Part shown: positions 7,484 to 9,794 of the stretch, one piece after another | How positions within the stretch are numbered: position 1 is the stretch's first letter | How the letters are laid out: each line of letters starts with the position of its first letter | From: an uncultured Clostridia bacterium | GTDB lineage: Bacteria > Bacillota > Clostridia > TANB77 > CAG-508 | Direction of reading: 5' to 3' | DNA: 9,794 nt | Assembly (NCBI GenBank): GCA_934131055.1 | Contig: CAKOZB010000051.1 | Coordinates: 1 to 9,794, forward strand | Program-made: the position numbers and the translations under genes | Notes under the pieces: model-generated | The model's input: only the letters and a program-made list of their open reading frames with translations | What the model was told of the DNA's origin: nothing | Database searches by the model: none

Positions 7484-7945
7484 TTATCTTTCAACTTCAC
7501 ACGTTTCTTTTTTAGCTTTGGCTTTTTCTTGCAACTCTTGTAAGGTTCTTTTTATTTTTTCATAATCTTCTTGTTTTCCACGTACTTGAATACATTTGTT
7601 TACCGCATCTATTGCTGGTTGCAAATCACCATTTTTTGCACATTGGCTTCCTATAAATCTCATTCCTTCTACCGTAATATCAGCTTGACCATATACTATT
7701 GCTCTTTGCAATAATTCCATATCCTTTTTGGACAATTCTCCACCATTTTCTATCATTTTTCTACAATACATAAAAAATAGTTTTTGGTTAGTTACATCAA
7801 TTACTTTTCTCTCAATGTTGGGAGCTATATTATCCAGTGCAATTCTATATCTTTCAATATTACTTGCCTTTACATCTTCAATTTTACTTTTCTTCCTAGC
7901 ATACGATTTGGTTGTTTGAAGTGGCGTAATTTTTCCTTCTTGCAC
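7484..7945 (-). pseudogene. C-terminal part of the split family member C (HTH unit plus TPR-like domain)
   Basis: This frame carries the shared helical domain: CRKMIENGGELSKKD, RFIGSQC, KNGDLQPAIDAV and NKCIQVRG. It lacks the terminal HTH found in the other members. The first possible start is a GTG at 7945, but it lies inside the wing region of an HTH unit (LVQEGKI) and has no ribosome binding site. The same frame is open for 39 more codons up to 8062 and encodes the rest of that unit (EEREKRILELFEAG, then NKKQIAGKLNNISYREL). It therefore continues, in frame, the gene ending at the TAA of 8063-8065. Together they would be a 399-codon protein with four HTH units. The 192 codons after the stop hold no further stop and keep both family cysteines, so the break is recent, a sequencing error, or tolerated as a split protein. 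Confidence 0.75.
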
Positions 7946-8062
7946 TAGTTTAGCAATTATTTTACCTAACTCTCTATAACTAATATTATTTAATTTTCCT
8001 GCAATTTGCTTCTTGTTGCAACCAGCTTCAAATAATTCTAATATTCTTTTTTCTCTTTCTTC

Positions 8063-8065
8063 TTA
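8063..8065 (-). other. In-frame TAA splitting family member C
   Basis: The TAA lies between QQQMT and EEREKRILEL, in a linker between HTH units 3 and 4, and both sides are in the same frame. One base change from GAA, AAA or CAA would create it. TAA is also the terminal stop of the genes at 3318, 6042 and 8773, so codon reassignment is not supported. Confidence 0.85.
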
Positions 8066-8683
8066 TGTCATTTGTTGTTGTGGTGCATTATCTTGTCTTT
8101 TTGTGCCCTCTGTTATATCCTTGCTAACTTTCTCTTTTGGTGGAGTTTTTCTGCGAACTCTTCTTACTATTTCATCATCTCTTATTCTTCCTTCCTCTCT
8201 TAACTCTCTCACATATACATAGCCTACATCCTTATTTATACCTAGCAATTCAATTGTTTCTGAAATAGTGTTTCCTTCCAATAATTTTTCGAGTACCGTA
8301 TTTTTTCTTTTTTCTCTTATTCCGTTTCCATATTCTAAATACAATTTACTTAGTTTTCCTTCATCAACTAGTTCTATTACTATATTTTTTATATCACCAC
8401 TAGGGACGTGCGCTTTTACTCCTGCTTGTGCTTTTGAAAAACCTTCTTTTATGTATTTCAAAAACACTCTCTTTTTTGCTTCTCTTCTATATTGGGCTAT
8501 TTCTTCAAAAGTAATGATATGCCCGTTAATTAATCTATTCAACACTCCTTCAACAGTATTATATCCAATATGCATTTCTTTTCTTATAGTACTCTTATTT
8601 TTTCCTTCCATTAATTTTTCTAACACTGCGTCATCCAACTTTTTTTCTTTCACTTCTTGCTTTTCTGTAACATTTTCTTGCAT
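8063..8683 (-). CDS. N-terminal part of the split family member C (three HTH units)
   Basis: This is a 206-residue frame with an ATG at 8683 and a strong GGAGGG ribosome binding site about 10 bases upstream. It contains three HTH units of the family at about 15-60, 70-113 and 125-172. Units 2 and 3 close with LVDEGKL and LREEGRI. A basic, Gln-ending linker (RRVRRKTPPKEK to PQQQMT) follows and the frame stops. The TPR-like domain that every relative carries is absent here but follows in the same frame after the stop. The product as it stands would be a small, basic DNA-binding protein. It could be non-functional, or half of a two-chain protein if the downstream part is translated. It starts 89 bases after the gene at 8773 with no convincing terminator between, so it is probably in the same operon. 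Confidence 0.8.
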   Translation of the reverse strand: MQENVTEKQEVKEKKLDDAVLEKLMEGKNKSTIRKEMHIGYNTVEGVLNRLINGHIITFEEIAQYRREAKKRVFLKYIKEGFSKAQAGVKAHVPSGDIKNIVIELVDEGKLSKLYLEYGNGIREKRKNTVLEKLLEGNTISETIELLGINKDVGYVYVRELREEGRIRDDEIVRRVRRKTPPKEKVSKDITEGTKRQDNAPQQQMT

Positions 8684-8724
8684 ATTTTATTACCCTCCTC
8701 CATTCTCGATACAAGTCCAGTTGA

Positions 8725-8738
8725 AAAATTGCAATTTT
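8725..8738. repeat. 14-bp perfect palindrome between two family genes
   Basis: AAAATTGCAATTTT lies about 45 bases before the ATG at 8683. It is too loop-poor for a good terminator. It could be an operator for a dimeric regulator or chance in AT-rich DNA. Confidence 0.3.
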
Positions 8739-8772
8739 CTCTTCATGTTATTTATTAAAATTTACTCTATAC

Positions 8773-9794
8773 TTATTTTGCTTCTTCTACTTCTGGCTTA
8801 TTATTTTTTTCAGCCTTATACATTCTTTTCATTCTTAATATTTCTGTTTCACTTCTTCCAGTTCGATACATAATTTCACTTACTGGCATACCTTGTTTAA
8901 TCATATTTTTTGCTTCTTGTCTTTTTTGTAATGCTAATATTGTCATTCTTAGTTCAGACAGTTCTTTACTTTCTCCATAAACTTCCATGCAACTTGTAAT
9001 TAATTGTATAGCTGATTTCCAATTTCCAAGCTTGCAATACTCAATGCAAGCAAACCTCAGCTCCTCTGGGTTAAGTTTCCTGTTCTTATATTTTATAATT
9101 TCTGATAATCCATCAATTTCTTCATTTTTAAGCTTTCCTCCATTATTTACAAGTTCTTTGCATTTACTAAAATACTGTGTTCTTACAAATGGACTAGTGG
9201 AACTTTTAGCAATTTCCACACAATAAATTGCAATGATTGTTCTACAATCATCAATTATTCTTTTATTTCTATCACCAGACTCAGGCAAATTATTTGCATC
9301 TAACTCTTGTTCCATCTCATCTGCAAAACTATTTCTTTTATATGCTATAGATTTTCTTTCTGCTCCTACAAATTTTATTTTTTTTCTATCATGAATTATT
9401 TCTTCAATAATATCATTCAAATCTTTATATGGAATATCTAATTTTGCAGATATATCCCTTTTTAACATTCCCTCCTTTATTAACTGCTTCACTTCCTGTT
9501 TTCTAGTATCTCTTTTTTCTCTTCTTCTTCTTAACATTTCTTCCTTATCAATTTTTCCATCATGTATCAATTCGCTTATATAATCTTCAATTGATTGTCC
9601 TTTTACTTTTAGTTTTACTTTTATCTCCTCAACAGTGCAACCATCATTAGCAAGTGGGATTATTTTTCTCTTTATCTCTATTGCTGTTCTTCCCTTTAAT
9701 CTTCCTGCTCTTCCTTCACTTATTAGCTTTTCTAAAACTTCTCTTGCAGTTCTCGGTCCTATATGTAACTCACTCATAATTTGTTCTTTAGTAT
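8773..9794 (-). CDS. Tandem-HTH protein with TPR-like helical domain, family member D, N-terminus cut by window edge
   Basis: The frame has no stop before the right edge. The ATG at 9777 is inside an HTH unit (TKEQIMSELHIGPRTAREVL, closing LISEGRAG), so it is not the true start. Numbered from that Met, further units lie at about 33-76 (closing LIHDGKI) and 92-136. The helical domain (about 172-285) has CKELVNNGGKLKNEE (206-220), RFACIEYCKLGNWKSAI (241-257) and SCMEVYG (262-268). The segment KLGNWKSAI fits the Gly and Ala positions of a TPR helix pair. A terminal HTH (about 287-320, GMPVSEIMYRTGRSETEILR) and an acidic tail end the protein. The architecture matches the 469-residue member at 6042-7451 most closely. 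It is the first visible gene of the probable operon continuing to 6042. Function is unknown; DNA binding is inferred from the HTH units. Confidence 0.87.
   Translation of the reverse strand, partial: TKEQIMSELHIGPRTAREVLEKLISEGRAGRLKGRTAIEIKRKIIPLANDGCTVEEIKVKLKVKGQSIEDYISELIHDGKIDKEEMLRRRREKRDTRKQEVKQLIKEGMLKRDISAKLDIPYKDLNDIIEEIIHDRKKIKFVGAERKSIAYKRNSFADEMEQELDANNLPESGDRNKRIIDDCRTIIAIYCVEIAKSSTSPFVRTQYFSKCKELVNNGGKLKNEEIDGLSEIIKYKNRKLNPEELRFACIEYCKLGNWKSAIQLITSCMEVYGESKELSELRMTILALQKRQEAKNMIKQGMPVSEIMYRTGRSETEILRMKRMYKAEKNNKPEVEEAK

Noticed and set aside
8063..8065. TAA read as a sense codon through code reassignment
   Set aside because: TAA terminates at least three other genes here at natural C-termini, so the standard code fits.
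8725..8738. Terminator between the genes at 8773 and 8683
   Set aside because: The palindrome has no proper loop and only a four-pair AT arm beyond the centre, too weak to call a terminator.
8268..8873. 201-codon plus-strand frame rich in Phe and Leu
   Set aside because: It is the antisense shadow of the Lys/Glu-rich HTH genes and the AT-rich gap. The apparent membrane protein is a composition effect.
6042..9794. Transposase or resolvase genes, suggested by resolvase-like HTH sequences
   Set aside because: No DDE, HUH or serine/tyrosine recombinase catalytic motifs and no flanking terminal repeats are visible. The HTH units are repeated without a catalytic domain.
1..9794. CRISPR array, tRNA, rRNA or riboswitch
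   Set aside because: No regularly spaced repeats, cloverleaf arms or known aptamer cores were found. Gaps between genes are all under 200 bases.

Overview
The window is AT-rich, and every gene I can support lies on the minus strand, so genes are transcribed from high to low coordinates. The low GC, the strong AAGGAG/GGAGG ribosome binding sites, a membrane-anchored HtrA protease and a LytM-type M23 cell-wall hydrolase point to a low-GC Gram-positive (Bacillota, probably a clostridium). That assignment is inference; no rRNA or tRNA gene is present to test it.

Layout in transcription order. Positions 9794-6042 hold a tandem run of related genes. First is a large protein cut by the right edge (8773-9794). 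Next is a relative split by one in-frame TAA into two reading frames (8063-8683, and 7484-8062 continuing in the same frame). Third is an intact 469-residue protein (6042-7451). A calcium-type P2A cation ATPase follows (3318-5951), then a fourth relative (2177-3229), an M23 metallopeptidase (1121-2128) and an HtrA-like serine protease cut by the left edge (1-941). Hairpin terminators lie after the ATPase and after the M23 gene, and a repeat-rich leader precedes the ATPase.

The unusual content is the four-member family. Each member carries two to five tandem helix-turn-helix units of about 45-50 residues. Each unit tends to end in a hydrophobic-x-x-[E/D]-G-[K/R]-hydrophobic motif, like the start of a winged-helix wing. 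The units are followed by a shared helical domain with a TPR-like hairpin and two cysteines kept in all four copies. Three members then end in one more HTH. I do not recognise this architecture as a named family. The number of units differs between neighbours, as if units were gained and lost by duplication. The combination of a multi-HTH reader and a TPR-like domain suggests DNA-binding regulators or nucleoid-type proteins, but the sequence does not establish a function.

The remaining genes concern the cell envelope: calcium extrusion, peptidoglycan cutting and surface protein quality control. The htrA upstream region carries two exact TTTTCACA octamers 11 bp apart, the same octamer I recall as reiterated upstream of the Bacillus subtilis htrA genes under CssRS control. 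The M23 gene has a good promoter overlapping its only plausible ATG, followed by a strong Shine-Dalgarno sequence placed for an AUU start.
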